Assembly: GCA_003228585.1 (NCBI GenBank)
Contig: QIEJ01000240.1
Coordinates: 1 to 35,678, forward strand
Reading direction: 5' to 3'
Source of the DNA: Pseudomonadota bacterium
GTDB taxonomy: Bacteria; BMS3Abin14
DNA: 35,678 nt
In this document: positions 16,035 to 25,141 of the stretch, in pieces
Numbering within the stretch: position 1 is the first letter of the stretch
How the letters are laid out: each line of letters starts with the position of its first letter
Notes under the pieces: generated by a model
What the model was told of the DNA's origin: nothing
The model's database searches: none
The model's input: the letters and a program-made list of their open reading frames with translations, nothing else
Position numbers and translations under genes: made by a program

Positions 16035-16318
16035 GGGTTCAAAATTCCAGATTCCAGATTCCAAAATAAGCGCAGTCATTGCGAACCGGTTGGTTCGTGA
16101 AGCAATCTCGGCAAGTTGAAACAGCCGCAGTCGCTATACTCCACGAGATTGCCACGTCGGCTGCAAATCCTGGCCTCCTCGCAATGACGAGCGCTTTTCC
16201 CAATTACCTCGACACTTCGCTACCTCGATACCTCGTTACTTAATATCGACCGGGCGACAGTGCGACCTTGCGAGTAATATCGCCACGTCGCAAAGTCTCC
16301 AAGTCTCAAAGTCGGTTC
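16035..16318 (+). repeat. Composite intergenic repeat, copy 6 (complete)
   Basis: Heptads GTTCAAA, ATTCCAG, ATTCCAG, ATTCCAA occupy about 16037-16066. The element runs from GTCATTGCGA (16075) to CTCGCAATGAC (16188) with inner AGCAATCTCG and CGAGATTGCCACGTCG. Octads (TACCTCGA, CACTTCGC, TACCTCGA, TACCTCGT) reach 16240. A second octad set (GTCGCAAA, GTCTCCAA, GTCTCAAA) lies at 16287-16310, just beyond the REC-DUF4388 gene's stop. No gene is seen in the spacer. Confidence 0.87.
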
Positions 16319-16319
16319 C

Positions 16320-17306
16320 TCACAGCTCCAGAACCGCTGCTTTCAGCCTTCGCAGGACCTCGATCGGTTCTTCCGATTCCGAGGGAGTTGTACTCACTAC
16401 ATGGAGGTGGCCGGCGGAAATGGCATCTTTAACCATGGGATAAAAACGGAACACCGGCATCCTGGCCCGCACGAAAGCTCTTTCAACAGTTGTTCCACCT
16501 GCGAACGCACTGCATACCTGTTCCATGTCTTCTTCCGGCACATCACCTTTATCTGCTCTTGTCAGGACCGTTTCCTTCGGAGGGAGACACCGGATGGCTT
16601 CCGTCATCTCATCAATAAGTCGCACACCCTCCATGAGAAGTTCCTGCCCCCTGTAACCATCAATGTTCTCCTCCATCTCCTGCCCGGCCGGATCCAGCCT
16701 GAATCGACCCTCTTTCCAGGAAACCATCGTAAAGAATGCATCGCTCCCGGACCACGGGTCCGTCCTGGCAAACAGCGGTTGACCATCAACAAAATAGATA
16801 TTCCCGTTGTTTTCCGCGGTCTCCAGCATCAACATACCCGTCTTCCGGCCCATCTCGAGAAGCTGGATGATCTCAACCAGATCCACCTCGCTCAGCAGGC
16901 CCTCAAGGCTGCCTCGCACCTTTAGATCGTTTGCCTTTTTGATGATGGATTTGACCTTTGCCTTGAGTTCCTTGATGCTGAATGGTTTGGTGATATAATC
17001 GTCCGCTCCCATCTCGATGCCGACGACCCTCTCTTCCACATCCTTTTTCGCCGAAAGAAAGACGAAAGGAACTGATGCCGTTTCGGGCCGCCCTTTGAGC
17101 TTCCGGTACAAGCCGTATCCGTCAAGCTTCGGCATCATGATATCGGATATGACCAGGTCTGGCTTCCACGAGAGGGCCTCGCCCAACGCATCCTCACCGT
17201 CCCTCGCCTCCCTCACGTCGAAATCATCCTCAAACGCAAGGCGGAGAAGATGACGGATGTTTTCCTCATCATCGACAACGAGGATCCTGATTCTGTTGGT
17301 CGCCAT
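16320..17306 (-). CDS. Response regulator with DUF4388 (PATAN-type) output domain
   Basis: The 328-residue protein has an N-terminal REC domain (LVVDDEE, phospho-Asp55 in ISDIMMPKLDG, Lys107 in YITKPF). A DUF4388-type region follows (about 128-225: GSLEGLLSEVDLVEIIQLLEMGRKTGMLML, IYFVDGQPLFA, FFTMVSWKEGRFRLD), then about 100 further residues. DUF4388/PATAN modules are common in cyanobacteria and deltaproteobacteria and are thought to mediate protein contacts in motility and pilus pathways. ATG 17306 (GAGG upstream) is chosen over TTG 17324. The gene follows the HD-GYP stop by one base (TAGGATG), so the two are coupled. Confidence 0.9.
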   Translation of the reverse strand: MATNRIRILVVDDEENIRHLLRLAFEDDFDVREARDGEDALGEALSWKPDLVISDIMMPKLDGYGLYRKLKGRPETASVPFVFLSAKKDVEERVVGIEMGADDYITKPFSIKELKAKVKSIIKKANDLKVRGSLEGLLSEVDLVEIIQLLEMGRKTGMLMLETAENNGNIYFVDGQPLFARTDPWSGSDAFFTMVSWKEGRFRLDPAGQEMEENIDGYRGQELLMEGVRLIDEMTEAIRCLPPKETVLTRADKGDVPEEDMEQVCSAFAGGTTVERAFVRARMPVFRFYPMVKDAISAGHLHVVSTTPSESEEPIEVLRRLKAAVLEL

Positions 17307-17307
17307 C

Positions 17308-18894
17308 CTATTCCCTCTTTTCAAGAGCCTGGATGAAAGCCTTTACCATCCTTGGGTCGAACTGATCATTTGCATGTCTGAGCAGCTCTTCCTGAGCCTC
17401 ATTCGAATCCATCTTCCTGCGATAGGGCCTGCTGGTGGTCATGGCATCATAGGCATCGGCAATAGAGATGATTCTCCCAACAAGGGGAATCTCATCCCCG
17501 GCAAGCCCCTGAGGGTATCCCGAGCCGTCGAACCGCTCATGATGGTGCCGGATCCCGGGAACGATGTTGGAAAAGGCCCTGAATTTTGAGAGAATGCTGG
17601 CACCAATGGCAGGATGTTCCATCATGGACTCTCTCTCCCCGTCAGTCAGTTTACCTTCCTTGGTGAGAATCCCCTCGGCAATCCCGATCTTTCCGAAATC
17701 GTGCAGGAGTCCGGCAATTTTCAGCATAGTGAGAAATTTCGGACTGTATCCCATCGCATGGGCTGTCATAACCGCGAAGTCTGCGACTCTCCGCGAATGG
17801 CCATGGGTATATGGGTCTTTGGCGTCAATAGATGAACTCAAGGCCTCCAAAGTGGAGAAGAGAAGATCCGCCAGTTCACGGTAGAGATGGACACCGTGGA
17901 GAACCGACGCAGCCTGATTGGCTAAGGCTTTGGCGAATTTCAGTTCTATCTCCCCTATGCGCTCGACATTTTCCCAGGCGAAGATCAGGTAGCCCCGTCT
18001 GAAATTCTTTATCTCAAAGGGATAGGCCAGAAGGGCTCCAAGCTCCTTTTTCCATTCCGGCGACGTTTCCGAAGGCCTGATAATTACTGCCGGCCCCCTG
18101 CACTGGTAGATCAATTCCGACAGGGGTTTAGGAACCTCATCCGGTTTTCCTTCCCATGGATAATCTCCGTATCCCTCCAGGGCAACCAGTTCCCTGGCAT
18201 CGCCCATCGCGGCCAGGACGAAAAACCCGGACTTTGCGGAAAGTTTCTGAAGTCCTTTGTCCAGAATTACAGACAGTGTCTTCCGGTACTCCCTGTCCGG
18301 GGAAATACTTTCCGTAATGGTGTAAAGGAACATAAGTTCCTCGTATTTCTCCAGTAGAAACCGGGTTGTATCCTCCAGCATTTCCCGAGATACGAGTTTT
18401 TCGGTGAACTGTGCGATGACAAAATGTGCCAGGTTTTTCATCCGGGATCGATCGAACTGGGGATTTTCACGGACGGCCTCTAAAAGAAAACCGGTTTCCT
18501 CCAGGCCGACTTCTTCTTCCAGAGATCGCAGGAATCGCAGATGTTCATCGGACAGGTCCCCCACAACTGCCTGGGAGATGACTAAAGTGCCGACATTGTT
18601 CCCGGACATTGTGAGGGGCACGGTGATCATTCCCAACCCGGCATGGCACATATCGAAGACGTTTCCTTTGGTATCACGCGCAAGATTGAGGAGGGAATGG
18701 TAGGAATCGCTGCAGCGCTTGTCACCAGCTATCGTTGTTCTCAGCTTCATACAGAACGACTTCTCACCAAGTATGAAACTTGGATGATTTTCGCCCCGCG
18801 TGAAAAGGGAGAATCGCAGACCGGTAATTCGGGCTAGCGATCCGAGAAATGTGCGGATCTCATCGACAGGAAGAGTCATGTCCGGGCCGATCAT
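17308..18894 (-). CDS. PocR-GAF-HD-GYP protein, probable c-di-GMP phosphodiesterase
   Basis: The 528-residue protein has three parts. The N-terminal PocR-type ligand domain has the cysteine pattern SFCMKL, RCSDSY, MCHAGLG (about 10-150). A GAF-like domain covers about 190-335. The C-terminal HD-GYP domain is complete: HGHSRRVADFA, LLHDFGKIGI with His398-Asp399, HHHERFDGSGYPQGL with GYP at 459-461, and ISIADAYDAMTTSRPYRR. All metal-ligand and GYP residues needed for c-di-GMP hydrolysis to pGpG or GMP are present, so it should be active. PocR domains bind small molecules; the ligand here is unknown. The gene starts three bases after the upstream kinase stop and is coupled to the REC-DUF4388 gene downstream. 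Confidence 0.94.
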   Translation of the reverse strand: MIGPDMTLPVDEIRTFLGSLARITGLRFSLFTRGENHPSFILGEKSFCMKLRTTIAGDKRCSDSYHSLLNLARDTKGNVFDMCHAGLGMITVPLTMSGNNVGTLVISQAVVGDLSDEHLRFLRSLEEEVGLEETGFLLEAVRENPQFDRSRMKNLAHFVIAQFTEKLVSREMLEDTTRFLLEKYEELMFLYTITESISPDREYRKTLSVILDKGLQKLSAKSGFFVLAAMGDARELVALEGYGDYPWEGKPDEVPKPLSELIYQCRGPAVIIRPSETSPEWKKELGALLAYPFEIKNFRRGYLIFAWENVERIGEIELKFAKALANQAASVLHGVHLYRELADLLFSTLEALSSSIDAKDPYTHGHSRRVADFAVMTAHAMGYSPKFLTMLKIAGLLHDFGKIGIAEGILTKEGKLTDGERESMMEHPAIGASILSKFRAFSNIVPGIRHHHERFDGSGYPQGLAGDEIPLVGRIISIADAYDAMTTSRPYRRKMDSNEAQEELLRHANDQFDPRMVKAFIQALEKRE

Positions 18895-18897
18895 GGA

Positions 18898-20940
18898 TCA
18901 GGATTTCTGCTCTTTATTCATAGGCAGGAAAAAGGAAAAGGTGCTCCCTGAGTCACCTGTCGAATCAAGCTCGATACGCCCATTATTCATCTCGGCAAGG
19001 CGCTTGCAGATAGGCAGCCCAAGGCCAACGCTCTCTGAAGCGCTTTTCGAAAACAGTTCGTGTTCGTGATATTTTTCGAAAATCATATCCTGTCTGTCCA
19101 GAGGAACACCGGGTCCCGAATCGCTTACAAAAACCTGGACAAAACTCATGTCAGCATCCTTGTCGCTGGTTCTGGCGCCCAGGATAATTTCCGATTCGTT
19201 GGGGCTGAATTTGATGGCATTTGAGATGAGCCGGTTGGTGATATCTATAACGCTCTCCCGGTCGGCAAACACATCCGGCAGATCGTCCTCAAACTCGGTA
19301 CGAAGCGCAATGCCACGGGCGTGGGCTGCGCCCTGGCTGTTTACCATGGATGTCAGAAGGGCATCCGTCACCGGGAAATGCTCGGGTGTGGAACGGTAAT
19401 CGGCAAGTTCAATTTTCGAGAGGCTCAGAAGGTCCTCCACGATCTCCGTCAATTTGGCCGTTTCCCTGTCAACAGCTTTAATATATTCTTTCTGACGATC
19501 TGTCGCGGGCTCGTACATCTCCTCATGGATGAGATCGGAAAAGCCCTTAAGGGATGTCAGGGGGTTCCTCAGATGGTTTGAGATATTCTCGAGGAACTTG
19601 TTCTTCATCCGGTCCAGTTCCCTCTCATCCGTGATATCCCGGAGCAGAATGATCAGACCGAGGGTCTGCTCTTCCTCCTCGTCCACAACAGCGACACTGG
19701 CCATAAGAGGAAGATCGTTTTTGATGGAAACAAACCGGATATTCCATATTGGATCCCTCTCGCCAATATGCTGTTCCTCCAGTACACTGAATGCTTCCTT
19801 CGGTATGTGGTCATAAAGGACTTCGCCTACAAGTCCCCCTTCCTCCACATCAAGGAGCTGGCATACCAGTGGATTGGCATGGATGATCTTGTAGGACCAA
19901 TCTGTGACAAGGACACCCTCCCCCATATTGCGGAGGATAGCTTCCACCCTGCTTTTCTCCAGTTCCAGAACGGTGAGCTGCTGGTCCCGTTCCTGGAGAA
20001 GGCGCAGATTATCAAGAAGAATAGATAGCTGGATGCTGATAACATCAACAAGTGCCTGGTCGTCAGCAATAAAAAATTCCTCGTGCCGACTGTAAAGCAT
20101 GATGCTTCCGAGGACACCTCGGGATGATCTGAGAATTATTTTAAGTTCCGAGGAGCAAGGCCGGCGTGAAGCCTGCTCCCCAAGTTCGCTTTCCTCGAGC
20201 AGCTTCGTGTTCAGACCGGTTATTTCAGAAAGTTCACAGCCCCGCTGTTCACTCAGCAACTTGCTCCCCTCTCTGATAATCTCCTTTTTGGAGATCTTAA
20301 GGGGCACGTTTCGGCTTTTGACAGCCACCGTTTTGCTCCCGACTCCCGGGAAAGAGAGAAAGACAACGCCAAGATCGTAATCGATGACCTGGGATATCAA
20401 CCCGAGTGTATTCTGAAGAAGAACGTCCGGACGGTCGAGGAATGAAAAAAGCTTGCCCACCTCGTTGATAATGGTCAGTTCAAGCAACTTTCGCTCCAGG
20501 ATATCATCAGCTCGACCCTTAAGGGTTTCACTGGTAAGCTCGTCCTCGCTCACCGGTTTGGCCGGAGCTCTGGCTTCCTTCAGCAAGTTGGAAACGGTCT
20601 CGATGAGGTTTTTCTCCTCAATGGGTTTGGTAACATACGAGTCGGCACCCACCTCGAGACCCCAGAACCGGTCCTTCTGGGTATCCTTCGCTGTCATCAT
20701 GACAACGGGTAGATCCTTGAGCCTGTCATCGCTCCGGATGAGGCGGCAAACCTGATAACCGCTCATCTCAGGCATGATGATATCAAGGAGCACGAGATCT
20801 GGTGGATTTTGACCTATTGATACCATGGCCTCGTGACCGTTCATGGCCCGTTCCACCTCGTAACCCTCCCTGACAAGGACGTCCTTAACCAATTCATGGA
20901 TGAAAGGGCTGTCATCCACAACCAGAATGCGCTGTCCCAT
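18898..20940 (-). CDS. Hybrid REC-GAF-PAS histidine kinase with displaced phospho-acceptor His
   Basis: From ATG 20940 the protein has 680 residues. It has an N-terminal REC (DDSPFIHEL, Asp53 in LLDIIMPEMSG, VTKPIEEK), a GAF-like domain (about 150-320), a PAS domain (about 338-440: AILRNMGEGVLVTDWSYKIIHANP), a HisKA-like helix pair and an intact HATPase_c (NRLISNAIKFSPNES, SDSGPGVPLD, VGLGLPICKRLAE). The H box, normally SHELRTPL, reads ENISNHLRNPLTS. Asn455 occupies the phospho-His position and His456 the following Glu position. The enzyme may be unable to autophosphorylate in the usual way or may use the shifted His. The frame also opens at TTG 20943. The start overlaps the stop of the upstream kinase by one base. 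Confidence 0.93.
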   Translation of the reverse strand: MGQRILVVDDSPFIHELVKDVLVREGYEVERAMNGHEAMVSIGQNPPDLVLLDIIMPEMSGYQVCRLIRSDDRLKDLPVVMMTAKDTQKDRFWGLEVGADSYVTKPIEEKNLIETVSNLLKEARAPAKPVSEDELTSETLKGRADDILERKLLELTIINEVGKLFSFLDRPDVLLQNTLGLISQVIDYDLGVVFLSFPGVGSKTVAVKSRNVPLKISKKEIIREGSKLLSEQRGCELSEITGLNTKLLEESELGEQASRRPCSSELKIILRSSRGVLGSIMLYSRHEEFFIADDQALVDVISIQLSILLDNLRLLQERDQQLTVLELEKSRVEAILRNMGEGVLVTDWSYKIIHANPLVCQLLDVEEGGLVGEVLYDHIPKEAFSVLEEQHIGERDPIWNIRFVSIKNDLPLMASVAVVDEEEEQTLGLIILLRDITDERELDRMKNKFLENISNHLRNPLTSLKGFSDLIHEEMYEPATDRQKEYIKAVDRETAKLTEIVEDLLSLSKIELADYRSTPEHFPVTDALLTSMVNSQGAAHARGIALRTEFEDDLPDVFADRESVIDITNRLISNAIKFSPNESEIILGARTSDKDADMSFVQVFVSDSGPGVPLDRQDMIFEKYHEHELFSKSASESVGLGLPICKRLAEMNNGRIELDSTGDSGSTFSFFLPMNKEQKS

Positions 20941-22445
20941 CAAACGTCTCCCTTCACTGAGGCAGGAAGCTCCATAACAAATCTGCTCCCCTGTTTGTCC
21001 TCCCGGTTCTCCATTCGAATCATTCCACCATGCAGTTCAAGTATTTTCCTGACAATTGCCAAACCCAGGCCGCTTCCCTTGGCTCTTTCCGGCGATGGGT
21101 GTCCCACCTGATGGTACTTTTCAAAGATACGCTCCATCTCCTCGCAGGGAACCCCCGGTCCTTCATCCAGAATCTCCACAACAACGTGGTCATTCTCCAG
21201 ATAAGCTATTGTGTCCACTGCGCCGCCCTTTGGTGAAAAACGCAGGGCATTGGAATACAGGTTCATAAGGATCTGGAGGAAACGCCTCTTGTCCCCCATG
21301 AAAACAAGGGAATCCTTATCACCCCTGATCGAAAGGCGCAGGGTTACATCTCTCTGCTTTCCCAGTCCCTCCATGCTCTTGATCCCGTATATCAGCATGT
21401 CGGACAGAACGATGGATTGGAGGTCCAGCTTCAACCTGTCCGAATCGATCTGGGCGAGATCAAGCAGATCGTTAATCAGCGCAATCATCCTGTCGGACTC
21501 GGAGTCGATGATTCTCAGGTAGTTCTTCACCGTCTCACCCGTCTCGTGTTTCTCGTTCAGGAGCAGTTCAATGAATCCTTTCATAGAGGTAAGTGGTGTG
21601 CGAAGGTCATGAGTAACGATAGAGAGGAATTCCTCTCTCCTGCGCTCCAGGTCCTTGATCTCTGTAATATCTCTCATACCGAGCAGGTATCGCGGGGCGT
21701 CCGGTCCGAGGTCCATGGAAAGACCTACCAATTCTACATCCTTGTTTTCAGATCGGCTGTTTTTAAAAGACACAGTTGTCCGTAACGGCTGCCTTGTGCT
21801 GTCGGCTACAGCCTCAAGAAAACCCTCGGGAAGAGGAAAGCTCGCCGGCAGAAAACCACCTTTCGAAGCAGGCTGATCCTGCCAACCCAACAGCTGTTCC
21901 GCCTTGGGGTTGAGGTTGACGATTTTTCCGTTATCCTCAAGAACAACCAGACCTTCATCGAGAACTCTGAAAACCTCTTCTTTTTCCCTGCCAAGGGACT
22001 TTACCTCCTCAAGACGCGCCTTGAGCTGCTGGATCAGCACTCTGTTTTCAACGGTCAACCGTTGTCTCTCAAATGCTCTTTCCACCGACCGAAGCAGGTA
22101 TTCGCGAACAATGGGTTTGCGGATATAGTCATATGCGCCCGCTTTGAGGGCATCAATAGCACTCTCAAGGGATGCATAGGCGGTAACCATGATGACCGCG
22201 ACGTCCTGATCCATCTCCCTGAGCCTGGTCAGCACATCGGTACCCGTGAGGTCCGGGAGAACGAGATCCAGGACAACCACCCGGTATCTTCCCCCGTGGA
22301 ATGCTTTCAGGGCTTCCTGACCCGAACCAGCCACTGTTACATCGTAGCCTTCCTGTCCCAGAATCTTGACAAGGAGTTCCTGAAAGAATCTTTCGTCATC
22401 GACGACAAGAACAGGTTCTTTCAACGCTTCTCCGGGTCTACTCAT
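20940..22445 (-). CDS. Hybrid REC-PAS histidine kinase
   Basis: The 501-residue soluble protein has an N-terminal receiver (LVVDDERFFQEL, Asp60 in VVVLDLVLPDLTG, YDYIRKPI). A PAS domain follows (about 155-265: RVLDEGLVVLEDNGKIVNLNP), then a canonical HisKA with SIVTHDLRTPLTSMKGF (His279) and HATPase_c (LMNLYSNALRFSP, DEGPGVPCEEM, GSGLGLAIVRKI). All catalytic motifs look intact. The receiver at the N-terminus suggests it is controlled by another kinase. Its start overlaps the lon stop by four bases (ATGA), and its stop overlaps the next kinase, so lon and the two kinases should be made together. Confidence 0.94.
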   Translation of the reverse strand: MSRPGEALKEPVLVVDDERFFQELLVKILGQEGYDVTVAGSGQEALKAFHGGRYRVVVLDLVLPDLTGTDVLTRLREMDQDVAVIMVTAYASLESAIDALKAGAYDYIRKPIVREYLLRSVERAFERQRLTVENRVLIQQLKARLEEVKSLGREKEEVFRVLDEGLVVLEDNGKIVNLNPKAEQLLGWQDQPASKGGFLPASFPLPEGFLEAVADSTRQPLRTTVSFKNSRSENKDVELVGLSMDLGPDAPRYLLGMRDITEIKDLERRREEFLSIVTHDLRTPLTSMKGFIELLLNEKHETGETVKNYLRIIDSESDRMIALINDLLDLAQIDSDRLKLDLQSIVLSDMLIYGIKSMEGLGKQRDVTLRLSIRGDKDSLVFMGDKRRFLQILMNLYSNALRFSPKGGAVDTIAYLENDHVVVEILDEGPGVPCEEMERIFEKYHQVGHPSPERAKGSGLGLAIVRKILELHGGMIRMENREDKQGSRFVMELPASVKGDV

Positions 22446-24883
22446 TTCCCGGTTCCTCTCTTTGCTCCTGGACGTTTCGCACCTGAAGACCGACGTTTCT
22501 TCTGTAGAGCACCTCGCGGGAAAGCCTCCTTCAGGACCTGTTCAATATCACTTACAGGAATTATCTCGAGGTTCTTCGTTACATAGGAAGGGATATCTTC
22601 CACATCAAGCATGTTTCTCTCGGGGACGACTACCCGTTTCACCTGAGCCCTTTTGGCAGCAAGAAGCTTCTCCTTGAGACCTCCTATTGGAAGGACCCGT
22701 CCTGTCAAAGTCACCTCTCCGGTCATGGCCAGGCCGGCTCTTGGAGCGACACCCGTCAGTGCGGACACGAGGGCTGTGGTTATGGCAATTCCGGCAGAGG
22801 GACCGTCCTTGGGGATGGCACCGGCAGGTACGTGAACATGGATATCACGATTGGCGATCATCTCGTGAGCGAGACCCATTTCCTTGCTGCGAGACCGGAT
22901 GTAGCTCAGGGCTGCCCGCGCCGATTCCTTCATGACCTCACCAAGGGATCCGGTCATGGTCAGGGATCCTTTTCCCTTCACAGCGGAGGTCTCGATGAAC
23001 AGAATCTCCCCGCCCACAGGGGTCCAGGCAAGTCCCATAATGACGCCAACCTGGGGTTTAGCCGGCTCGGTCATACCCGAATGTTTCGGTGGACCCAGGA
23101 ACCTGGGAAGGTTTCGCGAAGTGATCCTGGTCAGACTTTTTTGACCCATAGCAACGGTTTTGGCCGTTTTCCGGCAAAGATTTCCTATCTCGCGTTCCAG
23201 ATTCCTGACTCCAGCCTCTCTCGTATATTCGAGGATCAGTCGCTCAAGCGCCCCGTCAGATATGGACAGGAATCCGGCATCGATTCCGTTCCTTTCCATC
23301 TGACGGGCAACGAGATATCGTCTCGCAATATGGGCCTTCTCCTCGGTAGTGTATCCGGAAAGCCTGATGACCTCTATTCTGTCGAGAAGTGCTGAGGGAA
23401 TTGGATCGGTCATGTTGGCGGTGGCGATAAACATCGCTGAAGACAGATCGTATGGAACTGCAAGGTAGTGGTCTCTGAAAGCGTGGTTCTGCTCAGGATC
23501 AAGCACCTCCAACAGTGCCGATGATGGATCCCCTCGGAAGTCGGCCCCCAGCTTGTCGATCTCATCGAGCATAAACACCGGATTTCGGGAACCGGCCTGC
23601 TTCATACCCTGGATAATCCGGCCAGGAAGAGCCCCTACATAGGTCCTGCGATGGCCTCTGATCTCGGCCTCATCCCGCACTCCGCCCAGGGACATCCTGA
23701 TAAATTTCCTTCCCATAGCTCTGGCAATTGATCTGCCGAGGGATGTTTTTCCGACCCCGGGAGGGCCGACGAAGCAAAGGATGGGACCTTTCAGGCCTTT
23801 CTTCAGTTTTAGAACACCCAGATACTCCAGAATCCGCTCCTTGACCTTTTCCAGGTCGTAGTGATCCTCATCCAACACTTCAAGGGCTCTGTTAAGATCA
23901 AGCTTGTCCCTGGTTGACTTCTTCCATGGGAGTTCGACCATCCATTCCAGATAGGTTCTGATAATGGCCGATTCGGCGGAGTCGGGATGCATTTTTGACA
24001 GTCTGGTGAGCTGCTTTTCAACCTCCTTCTGGACCTCGGAAGGCATCTGCGCCTCCCTGATCTTGTTCCGGAATTCCTCAATCTCCTCTTCTTTATCGTC
24101 TTTCTCCCCCAGTTCCTGCTGGATTGTTTTCAACTGTTGACGGAGAAAATACTCTCTCTGTGTTTTGGTCATCTCCTCCTGAGTTTGATCATGGATCTCC
24201 TGCTGCATCTCCAGGATCTTCAGTTCCCTGTTCAGAATGTCGTGAATGTAGACCAGCCGTTCGCCGGGATCCTCCAACTCAAGGGCCTTTTGGGCCTCAT
24301 CCCTGTCCAGGCCCAGGCTTGACCCCGCAAGGTCCGCAAGACGGCCTGAATCATCCACATGTTCGGCGACGGCCATTACATCAGGGGGGATGGGCTTTCC
24401 AAATTGCACCATTTTGCCCAGACCTTCTCTGACGGTGCGGACCAAAGCTTCCAACTTCAGGGGGACCTGGACAGAACTCTTCTCATCAACAGGGGCAATC
24501 CTGGCGGAGAAGAACGGCTCCTGGGTGATGAACTCCCCGATCCTGCCTCTCTGGAGCCCCTGGACGAGGATCTTGGCTTTTCCATCCGGGGTCTTGAGCA
24601 TGCGGACAATCACAGAGATCGTTCCAATCTCACTGATCTGATCCGGAGCCGGATCCTCAACCTCACTCTTTCGCTGGCTGGCGAGGAAGATGATCCTGTC
24701 ACCTTTGAGTGCCTCATCAAGAGCCTTAATGGATTTCTCCCTCCCCACAATCAGGGGAACAATCATATAGGGAAATACCACCATGTCCCGGGTGGGAAGG
24801 AGAGGAAGCACTTCGGGAAGATCAACTCCAAGGCCTTCCGGTACGTCCCGGTTATTTTCCAACTTCTCCTGGTTTTCGCTCAT
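22442..24883 (-). CDS. lon: ATP-dependent protease Lon
   Basis: The 813-residue protein is a full LonA: an N-terminal substrate domain (LPLLPTRDMVVFPYMIVPL), a coiled-coil helical region, the AAA+ module with Walker A GPPGVGKTSLGRSIA and FMLDEIDK, and the protease domain. The catalytic dyad is present: Ser696 in PKDGPSAGIAIT and Lys739 in GGLKEKLLAA. The basic tail (KKRRSSGAKRPGAKRGTGK) is longer than in E. coli. Lon degrades misfolded and regulatory proteins in the cytoplasm. ATG 24883 has AGGA at seven bases. It heads a run of four signalling genes and overlaps the first by four bases, an unusual setting for lon. Confidence 0.98.
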   Translation of the reverse strand: MSENQEKLENNRDVPEGLGVDLPEVLPLLPTRDMVVFPYMIVPLIVGREKSIKALDEALKGDRIIFLASQRKSEVEDPAPDQISEIGTISVIVRMLKTPDGKAKILVQGLQRGRIGEFITQEPFFSARIAPVDEKSSVQVPLKLEALVRTVREGLGKMVQFGKPIPPDVMAVAEHVDDSGRLADLAGSSLGLDRDEAQKALELEDPGERLVYIHDILNRELKILEMQQEIHDQTQEEMTKTQREYFLRQQLKTIQQELGEKDDKEEEIEEFRNKIREAQMPSEVQKEVEKQLTRLSKMHPDSAESAIIRTYLEWMVELPWKKSTRDKLDLNRALEVLDEDHYDLEKVKERILEYLGVLKLKKGLKGPILCFVGPPGVGKTSLGRSIARAMGRKFIRMSLGGVRDEAEIRGHRRTYVGALPGRIIQGMKQAGSRNPVFMLDEIDKLGADFRGDPSSALLEVLDPEQNHAFRDHYLAVPYDLSSAMFIATANMTDPIPSALLDRIEVIRLSGYTTEEKAHIARRYLVARQMERNGIDAGFLSISDGALERLILEYTREAGVRNLEREIGNLCRKTAKTVAMGQKSLTRITSRNLPRFLGPPKHSGMTEPAKPQVGVIMGLAWTPVGGEILFIETSAVKGKGSLTMTGSLGEVMKESARAALSYIRSRSKEMGLAHEMIANRDIHVHVPAGAIPKDGPSAGIAITTALVSALTGVAPRAGLAMTGEVTLTGRVLPIGGLKEKLLAAKRAQVKRVVVPERNMLDVEDIPSYVTKNLEIIPVSDIEQVLKEAFPRGALQKKRRSSGAKRPGAKRGTGK

Positions 24884-24919
24884 TAAAGTTCCTGTGTCTC
24901 TTGTCCCGTGTTTCGGGAT

Positions 24920-25140
24920 TCAGGTTCAAAATTCAAAATTCCAGAGCAAGCGTCTGTCATTGCGAGGAGCGCCGAGGTTGACGAGAACGACGTGGCAATC
25001 CCAGTTTGCCGAGATTGCTTCACGAGCCAACCAGTTCGCAATGACTGCGCATTTTAATCGCGCCTCATCGCCTCCGTGTCCCCGCGTTGCCTGCTCGCCC
25101 ATGCGCCCAATCTCCCCCTCTCCGTGTCCCCGTGTCCCAC
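24920..25140 (+). repeat. Composite intergenic repeat, copy 7 (complete)
   Basis: Heptads (GTTCAAA, ATTCAAA, ATTCCAG, AGCAAGC) lie at 24923-24951. The element runs from GTCATTGCGAGG (24956) to TTCGCAATGAC (25045) with inner GTGGCAATCCC and GAGATTGCTTCACG. A C-rich 8-bp-period array (CTCCGTGT, CCCCGCGT, CGCCCATG, CGCCCAAT, CTCCGTGT, CCCCGTGT) fills 25072-25140, right up to the hsp20 stop. Confidence 0.85.
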
Positions 25141-25141
25141 G

